DNA of 64,000 nt from the NCBI GenBank assembly GCA_024234165.1, contig JACKOP010000004.1, forward strand, positions 93,501-157,500. Direction: 5' to 3'. Shown one piece after another: positions 45,561 to 55,025 of this stretch (positions are counted from its first letter, which is position 1; each line of letters opens with the position of its first letter). The notes below the pieces were generated by a model. That model saw only the letters and a list, made by a program, of their open reading frames with translations. It was not told where the DNA came from and did not search any database. The DNA is from Pseudomonadales bacterium (lineage in GTDB: Bacteria > Pseudomonadota > Gammaproteobacteria > Pseudomonadales > UBA5518). Made by a program: the position numbers and the translations under genes.

Positions 45561-46251
45561 AACGATACAGCGCTGCCGTCTGGTCATCCTGGTCTCCGGC
45601 AGCGGCAGCAACCTGCAGGCGTTCATCGACGCCTGCCGCGATCCCGCGTATCCATGCACGGTCGTCGCGGTGATCAGCAATCGTCCCGGCGTGCACGGCC
45701 TGGTGCGTGCCGAAGCCGCCGGAATTCCGGCCGAGGTGCTCGATCACACCCGGTTCGCGAGCCGCGAGGAATTCGACGCAGCACTGCTCGCGCGCATCGA
45801 CCTGCACGCGCCGGACCTGGTGATCCTGGCCGGCTTCATGCGCATCCTGACGCCCGCGTTCGTACAGCACTACGCAGGACGACTGCTGAACATCCATCCC
45901 TCACTGCTGCCGAAATACCCCGGCCTGCATACGCACCGCCGTGCACTGGAGGCCGGCGATCGTGAACACGGTGCGACCGTGCACTTCGTGAGTACAGACC
46001 TCGACGGTGGCCCGGCGATCGTACAGGCTCGTGTGCCGGTACTGCCGCAAGACGATGAGTCAACGCTCGCCGCGCGCGTGCTCGAGCGCGAGCACCTGAT
46101 CTATCCGTTCGCCGCACACCTGTTCGCTGCAGGCCGCCTGCGGCTGAACGCAGGCCGGGCCGAACTCGACGGGACCGCGCTGCCCGCGTATGGCATGGCG
46201 TTCGAGCCGGCAGGCACCGAACCCGACCAGCACCGGCAGGGTGGCGAATGA
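45550..46251 (+). CDS. purN: Phosphoribosylglycinamide formyltransferase, TTG start
   Basis: A 233-aa enzyme that formylates GAR with 10-formyl-THF in purine synthesis. It shows VLVSGSGSNLQAFID (phosphate loop), LAGFMRILTPAFV, the catalytic NIHPSLLPKYPGLHTHRRAL (Asn and His), and TVHFVSTDLDGGPAI with the catalytic Asp. No ATG lies between the purM end and the conserved region, so the best start is TTG at 45550, overlapping purM by 11 nt. The C-terminus has about 20 extra residues compared with short PurN. It converges with dcd, leaving only 6 bp. Confidence 0.93.
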   Translation: MAAETIQRCRLVILVSGSGSNLQAFIDACRDPAYPCTVVAVISNRPGVHGLVRAEAAGIPAEVLDHTRFASREEFDAALLARIDLHAPDLVILAGFMRILTPAFVQHYAGRLLNIHPSLLPKYPGLHTHRRALEAGDREHGATVHFVSTDLDGGPAIVQARVPVLPQDDESTLAARVLEREHLIYPFAAHLFAAGRLRLNAGRAELDGTALPAYGMAFEPAGTEPDQHRQGGE

Positions 46252-46257
46252 TTCGCC

Positions 46258-46824
46258 TCAGGCTCGCGGCAACGTGACTCCGGTCTGGCCCTGGTACTTG
46301 CCACCGCGGTCACGGTACGAAGTCTCGCAGACCTCGTCACTCTCGAAGAACAGCATCTGCGCCACACCCTCGTGCGCGTAGATCTTCGCCGGCAGGTTCG
46401 TGGTGTTCGAGAACTCCAGCGTCACATGCCCTTCCCACTCGGGTTCGAGCGGCGTGACGTTGACGATGATGCCGCAGCGCGCGTAGGTCGACTTGCCGAG
46501 GCAGATCGTCAGCACACTGCGCGGGATCCGGAAGTACTCGACCGTGCGCGCCAGTGCGAACGAGTTCGGCGGGATGATGCAACTGTCAGACTTCACGTCG
46601 ACGAAACTGCGCGGGTCGAAGTTCTTCGGGTCGACCGTCGCCGAATACACGTTGGTGAAGATCTTGAACTCGTCGGAGCAGCGCACATCGTAGCCGTAGC
46701 TCGACGTGCCGAAGGAAATCACCTTGCCCGCCTGCGTATGGCGCACCTGATCGGGCTCGAAGGGCTCGATCATTCCGTGCTCGCGCGCCATGCGGCGTAT
46801 CCACCGGTCCGCCTTGATCGTCAT
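46258..46824 (-). CDS. dcd: dCTP deaminase
   Basis: A 188-aa enzyme that deaminates dCTP to dUTP, feeding dTMP synthesis. It shows FGTSSYGYDVRCSDEFKIF, IIPPNSFALARTVEYFRIPR and the nucleotide-binding core GKSTYARCGIIVNVTPLEPEWEGHVTLEFSN, with the active-site Glu in the TLEFSN segment, and a C-terminal SYRDRGGKYQGQTGVTLPR. Length matches Dcd proteins. It lies 16 nt downstream of apbC and is probably co-transcribed, an arrangement common in gammaproteobacteria. Confidence 0.97.
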   Translation of the reverse strand: MTIKADRWIRRMAREHGMIEPFEPDQVRHTQAGKVISFGTSSYGYDVRCSDEFKIFTNVYSATVDPKNFDPRSFVDVKSDSCIIPPNSFALARTVEYFRIPRSVLTICLGKSTYARCGIIVNVTPLEPEWEGHVTLEFSNTTNLPAKIYAHEGVAQMLFFESDEVCETSYRDRGGKYQGQTGVTLPRA

Positions 46825-46840
46825 CGTCGTTACTGCCGCT

Positions 46841-47938
46841 TCAGTCGTTGGTTACCTGGATATCCGGTGCGGCACGTACGCTCGATACGTTGCGCCGGTG
46901 CAGCGTGAGCGCCATGCGGCGCGCACAGTCGAGATAGAGCGCCGCGAGCGGTCCGTCCGGATCTGCGGCCACGGTCGGCTTGCCGCCGTCGGCCTGTTCA
47001 CGGATACGGATGTCGAGCGGCAGCGCACCGAGCAGCGGCACCGCGTATTCGCGTGCAATGCGCTCGCCACCGCCGGCACCGAACAGGTGCTCGGCATGGC
47101 CGCACTGGCTGCACACGTGTACCGCCATGTTCTCGACCACACCGAGTACCGGAATGTCGACCTTGGTGAACATTTCGATGCCCTTGCGGCAATCGAGCAG
47201 CGCGATGTCCTGCGGCGTGGTGACGATCACCGCTCCGCTCACCGGCACCTTCTGCGCCAGCGTGAGCTGGATATCGCCGGTGCCGGGCGGCATGTCGACG
47301 ACGAGGTAGTCGAGGTTGCGCCACAGCGTCTGCGTAAGCATCTGCTGCAGTGCACTGCTCGCCATCGGCCCACGCCACACCATCGCGGTCTTCTCGGTGA
47401 CCAGATAGCCCATCGACATCGTCTGCAGACCGTATGCCTCGATCGGCACCAGGAAGCGCTCGTCGCGCCCTTCCGGGCGCTGATGCTCGGGAATGCCCAG
47501 CATGATCTGCTGGCTCGGACCGTAGACATCGGCGTCGAGCAGGCCTACCCGCGCGCCTTCATGCGCGAGTGCCAGCGCCAGGTTCACGGCCGTGGTGGAC
47601 TTGCCGACTCCGCCCTTGCCGGAGGCGACCGCGATCACGTTGCGCACGCTCTCGAGTCCGGGACTCTGGGTGCGCCTGGGAGCAGCCACGACACGCGTTT
47701 CGCAGTCCACACGGATCGTCGCGCCATCTGCACGCGGCGCAAGCACGCGACGCACCTCGGCGGCCAGCGCCTCGCGCCGACCCGCCGCAGGTATCGCCAC
47801 CGCGATCGAAACCACCACGGTGTCCCTGCGGCGCTCGATCGCCGCGACTTCGGTCCACTCGCCCAGCGGTGCGTCCATGCCCTCGATACGACTGGCGGCG
47901 AGCGCTGCCCTTGCTGCCTGCAGGTCGAGACCGGCCAT
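46841..47938 (-). CDS. apbC: Iron-sulfur cluster carrier ATPase (ApbC/Mrp)
   Basis: A 365-aa P-loop protein that binds and transfers 4Fe-4S clusters. An N-terminal MIP18-like domain (about residues 1-95) precedes the deviant Walker A ASGKGGVGKSTTAVNLA, the switch YLVVDMPPGTGDIQLTL and the cluster-binding CSQCGH (CxxC). The ATG at 47938 is preferred since GGAGG is 8 nt upstream; GTG at 47941 is directly before it. The gene is divergent from metG, as is usual in gammaproteobacteria. dcd follows after 16 nt. Confidence 0.95.
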   Translation of the reverse strand: MAGLDLQAARAALAASRIEGMDAPLGEWTEVAAIERRRDTVVVSIAVAIPAAGRREALAAEVRRVLAPRADGATIRVDCETRVVAAPRRTQSPGLESVRNVIAVASGKGGVGKSTTAVNLALALAHEGARVGLLDADVYGPSQQIMLGIPEHQRPEGRDERFLVPIEAYGLQTMSMGYLVTEKTAMVWRGPMASSALQQMLTQTLWRNLDYLVVDMPPGTGDIQLTLAQKVPVSGAVIVTTPQDIALLDCRKGIEMFTKVDIPVLGVVENMAVHVCSQCGHAEHLFGAGGGERIAREYAVPLLGALPLDIRIREQADGGKPTVAADPDGPLAALYLDCARRMALTLHRRNVSSVRAAPDIQVTND

Positions 47939-48100
47939 CACATGCTCCTCCGCTTAAGCAATAAAACGCCTGCATCTTAAAGGTCCGTCCGCTGCAGCGG
48001 AAGGCGCGCGCGCACCCGAGCGCTACTTTCCACGATGAAATGCATCAAGGATACCGCTATTATCGCGCTTCCCTACGCGACCGCCCCTGCACACCGGATC

Positions 48101-50128
48101 ATGCCCGCGATGCCAGCCCGACGCCGTATCCTCGTCACCAGTGCACTGCCGTACGCCAACGGTCCGTTGCATCTGGGGCACATCATCGAGCAGATCCAGA
48201 CCGATATCTGGGCACGCTTCCAGCGCCTGCGCGGCAACGACTGCCTCTACGTATGCGCAAGCGACGCGCACGGCACACCGGTGATGCTGCGCGCCGCCAA
48301 GGAAGGGCTGACACCGGAGGAACTGATCGCGGACGTCCAGGCCAGCCATCGGGCCGACTCGGCCGGATTCCTGATCGACTGCGCGAATTTCTACACCACG
48401 CACTCGGCCGAGAACCGCCATTTCGCCGAGCTGATCTACACCCGCCTGCGCGCCGGCGGCCATATCGCGCAGCGTGCAATCGAGCAGGCCTACGATCCCG
48501 AGCGCGGCATGTTCCTGCCCGACCGCTACATCAAGGGGGAATGTCCGCGCTGTGGTGCACCCGACCAGTACGGCGACTCCTGCGAGGCCTGCAGCGCGAC
48601 CTACACCCCGCTCGAGCTGCGCAATCCGGTCTCGGTGCTGTCCGGCGCGACGCCGGTGCGACGCGAGTCGGAACACTTCTTCTTCCGCCTCGGCGACTTC
48701 GAGACAATGCTGCGCGAGTGGACCAGCGGCGAACGCGTGCAGCCGGAAGTGGCGAACAAGCTGCAGGAATGGTTTGGCGAGGGCTTGCGCGACTGGGATA
48801 TCTCGCGCGACGCACCGTATTTCGGCTTCGAGATCCCGGACTCCCCCGGCAAGTACTTCTACGTATGGGTCGACGCACCAATCGGCTACATGGCGAGTTT
48901 CCAGAACTACTGCAACCGCGAAGGACTCGACTTCGACGGCTACTGGGCAGCGGGCAGCGATGCCGAGCTGTATCACTTCATCGGCAAGGACATCGCGTAC
49001 TTCCACACGCTGTTCTGGCCTGCGATGCTCCACGGTGCAGGATTCCGCACCCCGAGTGCGGTCTTCTGCCACGGCTTCCTGACCGTGAACGGTCAGAAGA
49101 TGTCGAAGTCACGCGGCACATTCATCCTCGCACGCACCTACCTCGAGCACCTCGACCCGGAATACTTCCGCTACTACATCGCAGCCAAGCTCGGCGCCGG
49201 ACTCGAAGACATCGACCTCAACCTCGAGGATTTCGTGCAGCGCGTGAATGCCGACCTGGTCGGCAAGGTGGTCAACATCGCGAGCCGCTGCGCCGGTTTC
49301 CTGAACCGACACTTCGGCGGCGTGCTCGCTCCTGGCGATGCGGCAGGCGAACTGCGCGCCGAGTGCGTCAGCGCGGGCGAGGCGATCGCCGCCTGCTATG
49401 AGGCGCGCGAATACGGCAAGGCGATGCGCCAGATCATGGCGCTCGCCGATCGTGCCAACCAGTACATCGATCAGGAAAAGCCGTGGGCGCTGGCGAAGGA
49501 TCCCGCGCAATCGGCGCGGGTACAGGCCGTGTGCTCGGCGGGCATCGACCTGTTCCGCATCCTCGCAACCTACCTCGCCCCGGTGCTGCCGGAACTGGCC
49601 ACGCGCGCCAGTGCATTCCTGCGCTGGCGGCTCGACTGGGTATCCCTGCACGATTCGCTGCAGGGCCACACGATCGACACCTTCACCCCGCTGATGAGCC
49701 GCATCGACGCAGAGCGCATCGCTGCGATGATCGAAGGCAGCAAGGAACATACCGCGACGAAGTCACCCAGCCCGCCCGCTTCCGCGTACGCACCAATCGC
49801 AGCCACGATCGCAATCGAGGATTTCGCGAAGGTCGATCTGCGCGTCGCGCGTATCGTCGCTGCAGAGCCGGTGGCAGGCGCCGACAAGCTGCTCGCGCTG
49901 ACGCTCGATCTGGGCGGCATGCAGCGCACTGTGTTCGCCGGCATCAAGTCGGCCTACGCCCCGGGGGATCTCGTCGGCCGGCTGACCGTGATGGTCGCCA
50001 ACCTTGCGCCGCGCAAGATGCGTTTCGGTGTTTCCGAAGGGATGGTGCTGGCTGCAGGCCCGGGCGGCAAGGACATCTTCCTGCTCGCGCCAGACAGCGG
50101 AGCCGAACCCGGCATGCAGGTCAAATGA
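48101..50128 (+). CDS. metG: Methionyl-tRNA synthetase
   Basis: A 675-aa class I synthetase. It has the HIGH form HLGH in ALPYANGPLHLGHIIEQIQ near the N-terminus, a zinc knuckle CPRCGAPDQYGDSCEAC, KMSKS at residues 333-337, an alpha-helical anticodon domain and a C-terminal tRNA-binding domain (IEDFAKVDLRVARIVAAEPV) that allows dimerisation. The start is either ATG at 48101 or the one at 48110; neither has a strong site. rsxA follows after 13 bp on the same strand. Confidence 0.96.
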   Translation: MPAMPARRRILVTSALPYANGPLHLGHIIEQIQTDIWARFQRLRGNDCLYVCASDAHGTPVMLRAAKEGLTPEELIADVQASHRADSAGFLIDCANFYTTHSAENRHFAELIYTRLRAGGHIAQRAIEQAYDPERGMFLPDRYIKGECPRCGAPDQYGDSCEACSATYTPLELRNPVSVLSGATPVRRESEHFFFRLGDFETMLREWTSGERVQPEVANKLQEWFGEGLRDWDISRDAPYFGFEIPDSPGKYFYVWVDAPIGYMASFQNYCNREGLDFDGYWAAGSDAELYHFIGKDIAYFHTLFWPAMLHGAGFRTPSAVFCHGFLTVNGQKMSKSRGTFILARTYLEHLDPEYFRYYIAAKLGAGLEDIDLNLEDFVQRVNADLVGKVVNIASRCAGFLNRHFGGVLAPGDAAGELRAECVSAGEAIAACYEAREYGKAMRQIMALADRANQYIDQEKPWALAKDPAQSARVQAVCSAGIDLFRILATYLAPVLPELATRASAFLRWRLDWVSLHDSLQGHTIDTFTPLMSRIDAERIAAMIEGSKEHTATKSPSPPASAYAPIAATIAIEDFAKVDLRVARIVAAEPVAGADKLLALTLDLGGMQRTVFAGIKSAYAPGDLVGRLTVMVANLAPRKMRFGVSEGMVLAAGPGGKDIFLLAPDSGAEPGMQVK

Positions 50129-50141
50129 GGACTGTAACGAC

Positions 50142-50720
50142 GTGATCGCCGAGCTGACCCTGTTCCTGATTGCCATCGTGCTGGTCAACAACGTCGTGCT
50201 GGTGCAGTTCCTGGGGCTGTGCCCGTTCATGGGCGTTTCGACGCGGCTGGAATCGGCGTTCGGCATGGCGATGGCCACCGCGTTCGTGCTCACGCTGACC
50301 TCCGCCGCCACCCATATCGTGTTCCACTTCGTGCTCGAGCCGCTGGGGCTGCAATACCTGCAGACCATCGCGTTCATTCTGGTGATCGCTGCAGTCGTGC
50401 AGTTCACCGAAATGTTCGTGCGCAAGGCGAGCCCACTGCTGCACCGCGTGCTGGGCGTGTTCCTGCCGCTGATCACCGTGAACTGCGCAGTGCTCGGCGT
50501 GGCACTGATCAACGTGAACCGCGAGCACGACTTCGTGCACTCGGTGCTCTACGGCTTCGGTGCCGGTGCCGGCTTCGCACTGGTACTGGTGCTGTTCGCC
50601 GCAATGCGCGAGCGCATCGCAGCCGCTGACGTGCCGCAGCCGTTTCGCGGCGCCGCGATCGGCATGGTGACGGCCGGACTGGTGTCGCTCGCTTTCATGG
50701 GCTTCGCAGGACTGGTGTGA
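50142..50720 (+). CDS. rsxA: Rsx/Rnf electron transport complex subunit A, GTG start
   Basis: A 192-aa membrane protein with six helices. It shows LVNNVVLVQFLGLCPFMGVS and LGVFLPLITVNCAVLGVAL, each with a conserved Cys that in related Rnf/NQR complexes holds an iron-sulfur centre between the A and E (D/E) subunits. The start is GTG at 50142 since the family alignment begins with xELTLFLIAIVLVNN; GAGG lies about 12 nt upstream. First gene of rsxABCDGE-nth. Confidence 0.94.
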   Translation: MIAELTLFLIAIVLVNNVVLVQFLGLCPFMGVSTRLESAFGMAMATAFVLTLTSAATHIVFHFVLEPLGLQYLQTIAFILVIAAVVQFTEMFVRKASPLLHRVLGVFLPLITVNCAVLGVALINVNREHDFVHSVLYGFGAGAGFALVLVLFAAMRERIAAADVPQPFRGAAIGMVTAGLVSLAFMGFAGLV

Positions 50721-50724
50721 TCCG

Positions 50725-51357
50725 ATGATCGATCTGCTCGCCCAGCACCCGGTGCTTGCAGCGCTCGCGGCGCTGGCCGGGCTCGCGCTGGTGTTCGGCG
50801 CGCTGCTCGGCTTCGCCAGTGAACGCTTCGCGGTCGATGAGGATCCGATCGTCGAGCAGATCCTCGACAAGCTGCCGCAGACGCAGTGCGGACAGTGCGG
50901 ATACCCGGGCTGCCGGCCGTATGCCGAGGCGATCGCTGCCGGCGAAGCAATCAACAAATGCCCTCCGGGCGGGCAGGCGACGATCAACGCGCTGGCGACG
51001 CTGCTGAACGTGGAGGCACCCGCACTCGATGCCGAGCACGGCATGGAAAAGCCGCGCATGGTCGCCTGGATCCGTGAAGACGAGTGCATTGGCTGCACCA
51101 AGTGCATCCAGGCCTGCCCGGTGGATGCAATTCTCGGCGCCGCGAAGCAGATGCACACCGTGATCAGCAGCGAGTGCACCGGCTGCGACCTCTGCGTAGA
51201 GCCCTGCCCGGTGGACTGCATCGAGATGATACCGGTACCGAGCACGCCGCAGACATGGCGTTGGGAGCTGCCGCAGCGCGAAGCGGCAGCGATACCGGCA
51301 CCCACGCGTGCGCAGATCATCGCGACCGATGCACCCGGCCGCGAGGGTATCGCATGA
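50725..51357 (+). CDS. rsxB: Rsx/Rnf electron transport complex subunit B
   Basis: A 210-aa ferredoxin-like protein anchored by an N-terminal helix (about residues 8-30). The first cluster motif is CGQCGYPGCRPYAEA with a further Cys in NKCPPGG, followed by two 4Fe-4S motifs, CIGCTKCIQACP and CTGCDLCVEPCP. It passes electrons within the Rnf complex. It starts 4 nt after rsxA and its TGA overlaps the rsxC ATG (ATGA). Confidence 0.96.
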   Translation: MIDLLAQHPVLAALAALAGLALVFGALLGFASERFAVDEDPIVEQILDKLPQTQCGQCGYPGCRPYAEAIAAGEAINKCPPGGQATINALATLLNVEAPALDAEHGMEKPRMVAWIREDECIGCTKCIQACPVDAILGAAKQMHTVISSECTGCDLCVEPCPVDCIEMIPVPSTPQTWRWELPQREAAAIPAPTRAQIIATDAPGREGIA

Positions 51358-53336
51358 GACGCCTGCACGACATCCACGGTGGCGTGCATCCGCCATCGAA
51401 CAAGGCGCAATCGCTCACGCGAGCGATCGCACGCGCGCCACTGCCCGAGGAGCTGGTGCTGCCGCTGTCGCAGCACGCCGGGGCTCCGTCCGAACCGATC
51501 GTCACGGTCGGCGATCAGGTGCTGAAAGGACAGATGATCGCGCGTGCGGCGGCCACGTTGAGCGTGGCGCTGCATGCTCCGACCTCGGGAGAGATCGTCG
51601 CGATCGCACCGCGCCCGTTGCCGCACCCATCGGGCATGGACGGCATGGCGATCGTGCTGCGCGCCGACGGCGCCGACCGCTGGATCGAACGCACGGCGCC
51701 CCGCAACTGGCGCGAACGTTCGCGCGAGGAGGCGCTCGCGGCGATTCGCGACGCCGGTATCGCCGGCCTCGGTGGCGCGGGCTTTCCAACCGCCGTAAAG
51801 CTCGCACCGGGCCCGGCTCGCCGCGTGCGTACGCTGATCCTGAACGGCGCCGAATGCGAACCGTACATCACGGCTGACGAGAGCCTGATGATCGAACGTG
51901 CCGCCGAAGTCGTCGAAGGTGCACGCATCATCGCGTGGCTGCTCGACGCGGAAGAAACACTGATCGCGATCGAGGACGACAAGCCGCGCGCGATCGCGGC
52001 GATGCGCGCGGCCGCCGACCCCGACCAGGAAGTGGTGGCATTCCCCGCGAAGTACCCTTCCGGCGGCGAAAGGCAGTTGATCCGCATCCTCACCGGCATG
52101 GAAGTGCCTGCAGGCAAGCTCCCGGCCGATATCGGCGCGAGCTGTCACAACGTGGGCACCGCCGCAGCCGTATATCGTGCGCTGGTGCACGCCGAGCCAC
52201 TGATCTCGCGGATCGTCACCGTCACCGGCGGCGCCGTCACCCTGGCTGGCAACGTCGAGGTGCTGCTCGGCACACCGATGCGCGTACTGCTCGACATCGC
52301 AGGCTGCGATCGTGCACGGTTGTCGCGGCTGCTGATGGGCGGACCGATGATGGGCTTTGCATTGCCCGACGACACGTTGCCGGTGATCAAGACCACGAAC
52401 TGTGTGCTGGCCGCCACGGCGGGAGAGCTGACGACCGAAGACGACGAGGGGCCTTGCATACGCTGTGGTCAGTGTTCCGAGGCGTGCCCGGCCTCGCTGC
52501 TGCCGCAGCAACTGTACTGGTACGCACGCGCCGAAGACCACGCCGGGCTGGAGAAGCACCATCTGTTCGACTGCATCGAGTGCGGTGCCTGTGCGTGGGC
52601 CTGTCCGGCGGACATTCCGCTGGTGCAGTACTTCCGTGCCTCCAAGTCCGCCATCCACGAGAGCCGTGAGCAGCAAGGAAAGGCGGAAGTCGCCAGACAG
52701 CGCTTCGAACAGCGTCAGGCGCGCCTCGAGCGCGAGGAGCGCGCCAGGGAAACACGTCGCAAGGAACGCAAGGCCGCCGCGCCACCGCCCGGTGCGGCAC
52801 CCGTGCCGACACCCGGCCTGGCTGCGGCTGCACCTGCCGCGACCGCAGCCGGCGGCAAAGCACCGCGGGAGGAGTCCGCAGGCACCGTATCCCGTGACCC
52901 CACCGTGCCCGCCACCGCACCCTGCGAACCCGCCGTGCCCGTCACTGCGACCAGCGACGCGGCTGCGCAGCGCGCGCGGGAAGTGGAAGCCGCAATCGAA
53001 CGCGCCAGGGCAAAAAAGCTCGCGAATACGCAGGAACCCACGCACAGCATCGTTTCCGAGGCGATCGAACGCGCACGGCAACAGGCACTCGAGCGCGCCG
53101 CTGCCACACCGGCAGCCGCACCGCAGGCGCCACCGCCGCGTGAAGTGCTGCAAAATCGCCTCGCCGTGACCGAAAAAAAGTTGTTGCGCTCCGCCGAAAA
53201 GCTCGCCGAGGAAGAAGCCAGCGCCAACCCGGACCAGGCGACGCTGGAGCTGCTGAACCGTACGCGCGCCGATCTGCTGAAGCGGCGCGACACGCTGCGC
53301 GCGGAACTCGGCATGACCGCGCAATTGCAGGACTGA
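51354..53336 (+). CDS. rsxC: Rsx/Rnf electron transport complex subunit C
   Basis: A 660-aa peripheral subunit that takes electrons from NADH through FMN and iron-sulfur clusters. GGVHPPSNK is at the N-terminus, AGLGGAGFPTAVKL is the NADH/FMN loop, and the two 4Fe-4S motifs are CIRCGQCSEACP and CIECGACAWACP. After about residue 440 there is a long Ala-, Pro- and Arg-rich tail with charged helices, a variable extension seen in many gammaproteobacterial RsxC proteins. The ATG overlaps the rsxB stop. Confidence 0.96.
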   Translation: MRRLHDIHGGVHPPSNKAQSLTRAIARAPLPEELVLPLSQHAGAPSEPIVTVGDQVLKGQMIARAAATLSVALHAPTSGEIVAIAPRPLPHPSGMDGMAIVLRADGADRWIERTAPRNWRERSREEALAAIRDAGIAGLGGAGFPTAVKLAPGPARRVRTLILNGAECEPYITADESLMIERAAEVVEGARIIAWLLDAEETLIAIEDDKPRAIAAMRAAADPDQEVVAFPAKYPSGGERQLIRILTGMEVPAGKLPADIGASCHNVGTAAAVYRALVHAEPLISRIVTVTGGAVTLAGNVEVLLGTPMRVLLDIAGCDRARLSRLLMGGPMMGFALPDDTLPVIKTTNCVLAATAGELTTEDDEGPCIRCGQCSEACPASLLPQQLYWYARAEDHAGLEKHHLFDCIECGACAWACPADIPLVQYFRASKSAIHESREQQGKAEVARQRFEQRQARLEREERARETRRKERKAAAPPPGAAPVPTPGLAAAAPAATAAGGKAPREESAGTVSRDPTVPATAPCEPAVPVTATSDAAAQRAREVEAAIERARAKKLANTQEPTHSIVSEAIERARQQALERAAATPAAAPQAPPPREVLQNRLAVTEKKLLRSAEKLAEEEASANPDQATLELLNRTRADLLKRRDTLRAELGMTAQLQD

Positions 53337-53343
53337 GACGACG

Positions 53344-54387
53344 ATGGCGCTACCCCGACCAAGCTCACCGCACCTGCACGGAACCGCCAGCACCGCGCGC
53401 ACGATGCGTGACGTGCTGTTCGCATGCATCCCCGGGCTGATCGCGCTGACGGTCTGCTTCGGCTGGGGAACACTGGTGAACCTGCTGTGGTCGGTTCCGG
53501 TCGCACTGGCGTGCGAAGCGGCGATGCTGCACACGCGCGGGCTGCCGATACGGCCAGCACTCGCCGACTCGAGTGCACTGGTCACTGCGGTGCTGCTCGG
53601 CCTCGCCTTGCCGCCGGCAGCGCCGTGGTGGCTGGTGGCTCTCGGCACGGCGATGGCGGTCATGGTAGCGAAGCATCTCTACGGCGGGCTCGGTCAGAAC
53701 CCGTTCAATCCGGCGATGATCGGCTACGTGGTGCTGCTGATCTCGTTTCCGGTGGAAATGACGCGCTGGATGGCGCCACTCGGCGCGAGCGATGCGGCAG
53801 CGCCTGGACCGGTGGAGGCACTGCGTGCTGCGCTGGGTGTGCTCGAACCGGCACGCCTCGATGCGCTGACGATGGCCACCCCGCTCGACCTGCTGCACCA
53901 GAACCACACTCTGCTGATCGCTGAACTCTGGCGTGACAACCCGCAATTCGGCCACTTCGGAGGCACCGGCTGGGAGTGGGTCAACGCGGGCTTCCTGCTC
54001 GGCGGGGTCTACCTGCTGTGGCGGCGCGTGTTCACATGGCATGCACCACTCGGAATGCTGGGTGCAATCGTGCTGATGGCAGCACTGTTTCACGACGGAG
54101 GCAGCGCCGCGAGTGGCGGCTCGCCGCTGTTTCACCTGTTCACGGGCGCCACGATGCTCGGCGCGTTCTTCATCGTGACCGACCCGGTTACGGCTCCGGT
54201 CAGCACGCGCGGACGGCTGCTCGGCGGCGCGCTGGTCGGCGTCCTCGTCTACCTGATCCGGCACTGGGGCAACTACCCGGATGCCGTCGCCTTCTCGGTG
54301 CTGCTGATGAATTTCGCAGCTCCGATGATCGACCACCTGATGCAGCCACGCGCATACGGTCATGGTGGCGGAGACACGACCGCATGA
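53344..54387 (+). CDS. rsxD: Rsx/Rnf electron transport complex subunit D
   Basis: A 347-aa membrane protein of the NQR2/RnfD family with about nine helices. The covalent FMN site is probably the Thr in LDALTMATPLDLL (the family pattern is [ST]xATPL). Other conserved pieces are GGLGQNPFNPAMIGYVVLLISFP and FFIVTDPVTAPVSTRGR. It lies 7 nt after rsxC and its stop overlaps the rsxG start (ATGA). Confidence 0.95.
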   Translation: MALPRPSSPHLHGTASTARTMRDVLFACIPGLIALTVCFGWGTLVNLLWSVPVALACEAAMLHTRGLPIRPALADSSALVTAVLLGLALPPAAPWWLVALGTAMAVMVAKHLYGGLGQNPFNPAMIGYVVLLISFPVEMTRWMAPLGASDAAAPGPVEALRAALGVLEPARLDALTMATPLDLLHQNHTLLIAELWRDNPQFGHFGGTGWEWVNAGFLLGGVYLLWRRVFTWHAPLGMLGAIVLMAALFHDGGSAASGGSPLFHLFTGATMLGAFFIVTDPVTAPVSTRGRLLGGALVGVLVYLIRHWGNYPDAVAFSVLLMNFAAPMIDHLMQPRAYGHGGGDTTA

Positions 54388-55025
54388 TGCGACAGGCCAT
54401 TTCACGCAACGCTACCGTACTGACCACGTTCGCGCTCGGGTTTGCGCTGATCCTCGGCGTGACCGAGTGGTTTACGCGCGAGCCGATCGCGACGGCACGG
54501 CGAGCCGCCGAAGCCCGCGCCTACGAACAGATACTGCCGCACACGCGCTACGACAACGTGCTCCTCGACGACGTGATCACGCTCGCCGACCGCAAGCTGC
54601 TCGGCTTGCGGGCACCCCGTAACGCGCTGGTCGCGCGCATGGGCGGACGGGTCGAGGCGGTGATCCTGCCGTTCAGCGCAGCAGACGGCTACGGCGGCGC
54701 GATCGACATGATCGCTGCGGTGAATGCCGACGGCACGATCGCCGGCGTGCGCACGGTGGCGCACCATGAGACACCAGGGCTTGGCGATCGCATCGAAAGA
54801 CGCAAGTCGGACTGGATCGAAAGTTTCCGCGGCCGCTCGCTCGCCGACCCGCCACCCGCGCGCTGGACCGTCAGAAAGGATGGTGGCGACTTCGACCAGT
54901 TCACCGGCGCCACGATCACACCGCGCGCAGTGACTGCCGCAGTCCGGCGTGCACTGCAGTACTTCGAGGCAAACCGGGCTACGCTCACGGCGCCACGGGC
55001 AGCGGAGAATCGCAACGATGAGTGA
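54384..55025 (+). CDS. rsxG: Rsx/Rnf electron transport complex subunit G
   Basis: A 213-aa protein with one N-terminal membrane helix and a periplasmic FMN-binding domain. The flavinylation motif is FTGATITPRAV (pattern [ST]GATxT), where the second Thr carries FMN by a phosphoester bond. Also visible are YGGAIDMIAAVNADGTIAGV and HHETPGLGDRI. The ATG overlaps the rsxD stop, and the stop overlaps the rsxE start by 8 nt. Confidence 0.95.
   Translation: MMRQAISRNATVLTTFALGFALILGVTEWFTREPIATARRAAEARAYEQILPHTRYDNVLLDDVITLADRKLLGLRAPRNALVARMGGRVEAVILPFSAADGYGGAIDMIAAVNADGTIAGVRTVAHHETPGLGDRIERRKSDWIESFRGRSLADPPPARWTVRKDGGDFDQFTGATITPRAVTAAVRRALQYFEANRATLTAPRAAENRNDE

Noticed and set aside
50121..53663. 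Minus-strand open frame of 1180 codons opposite the rsx genes
   Set aside because: It is antisense to clear rsxABC genes; long shadow frames are expected at this GC content and the translation is low complexity.
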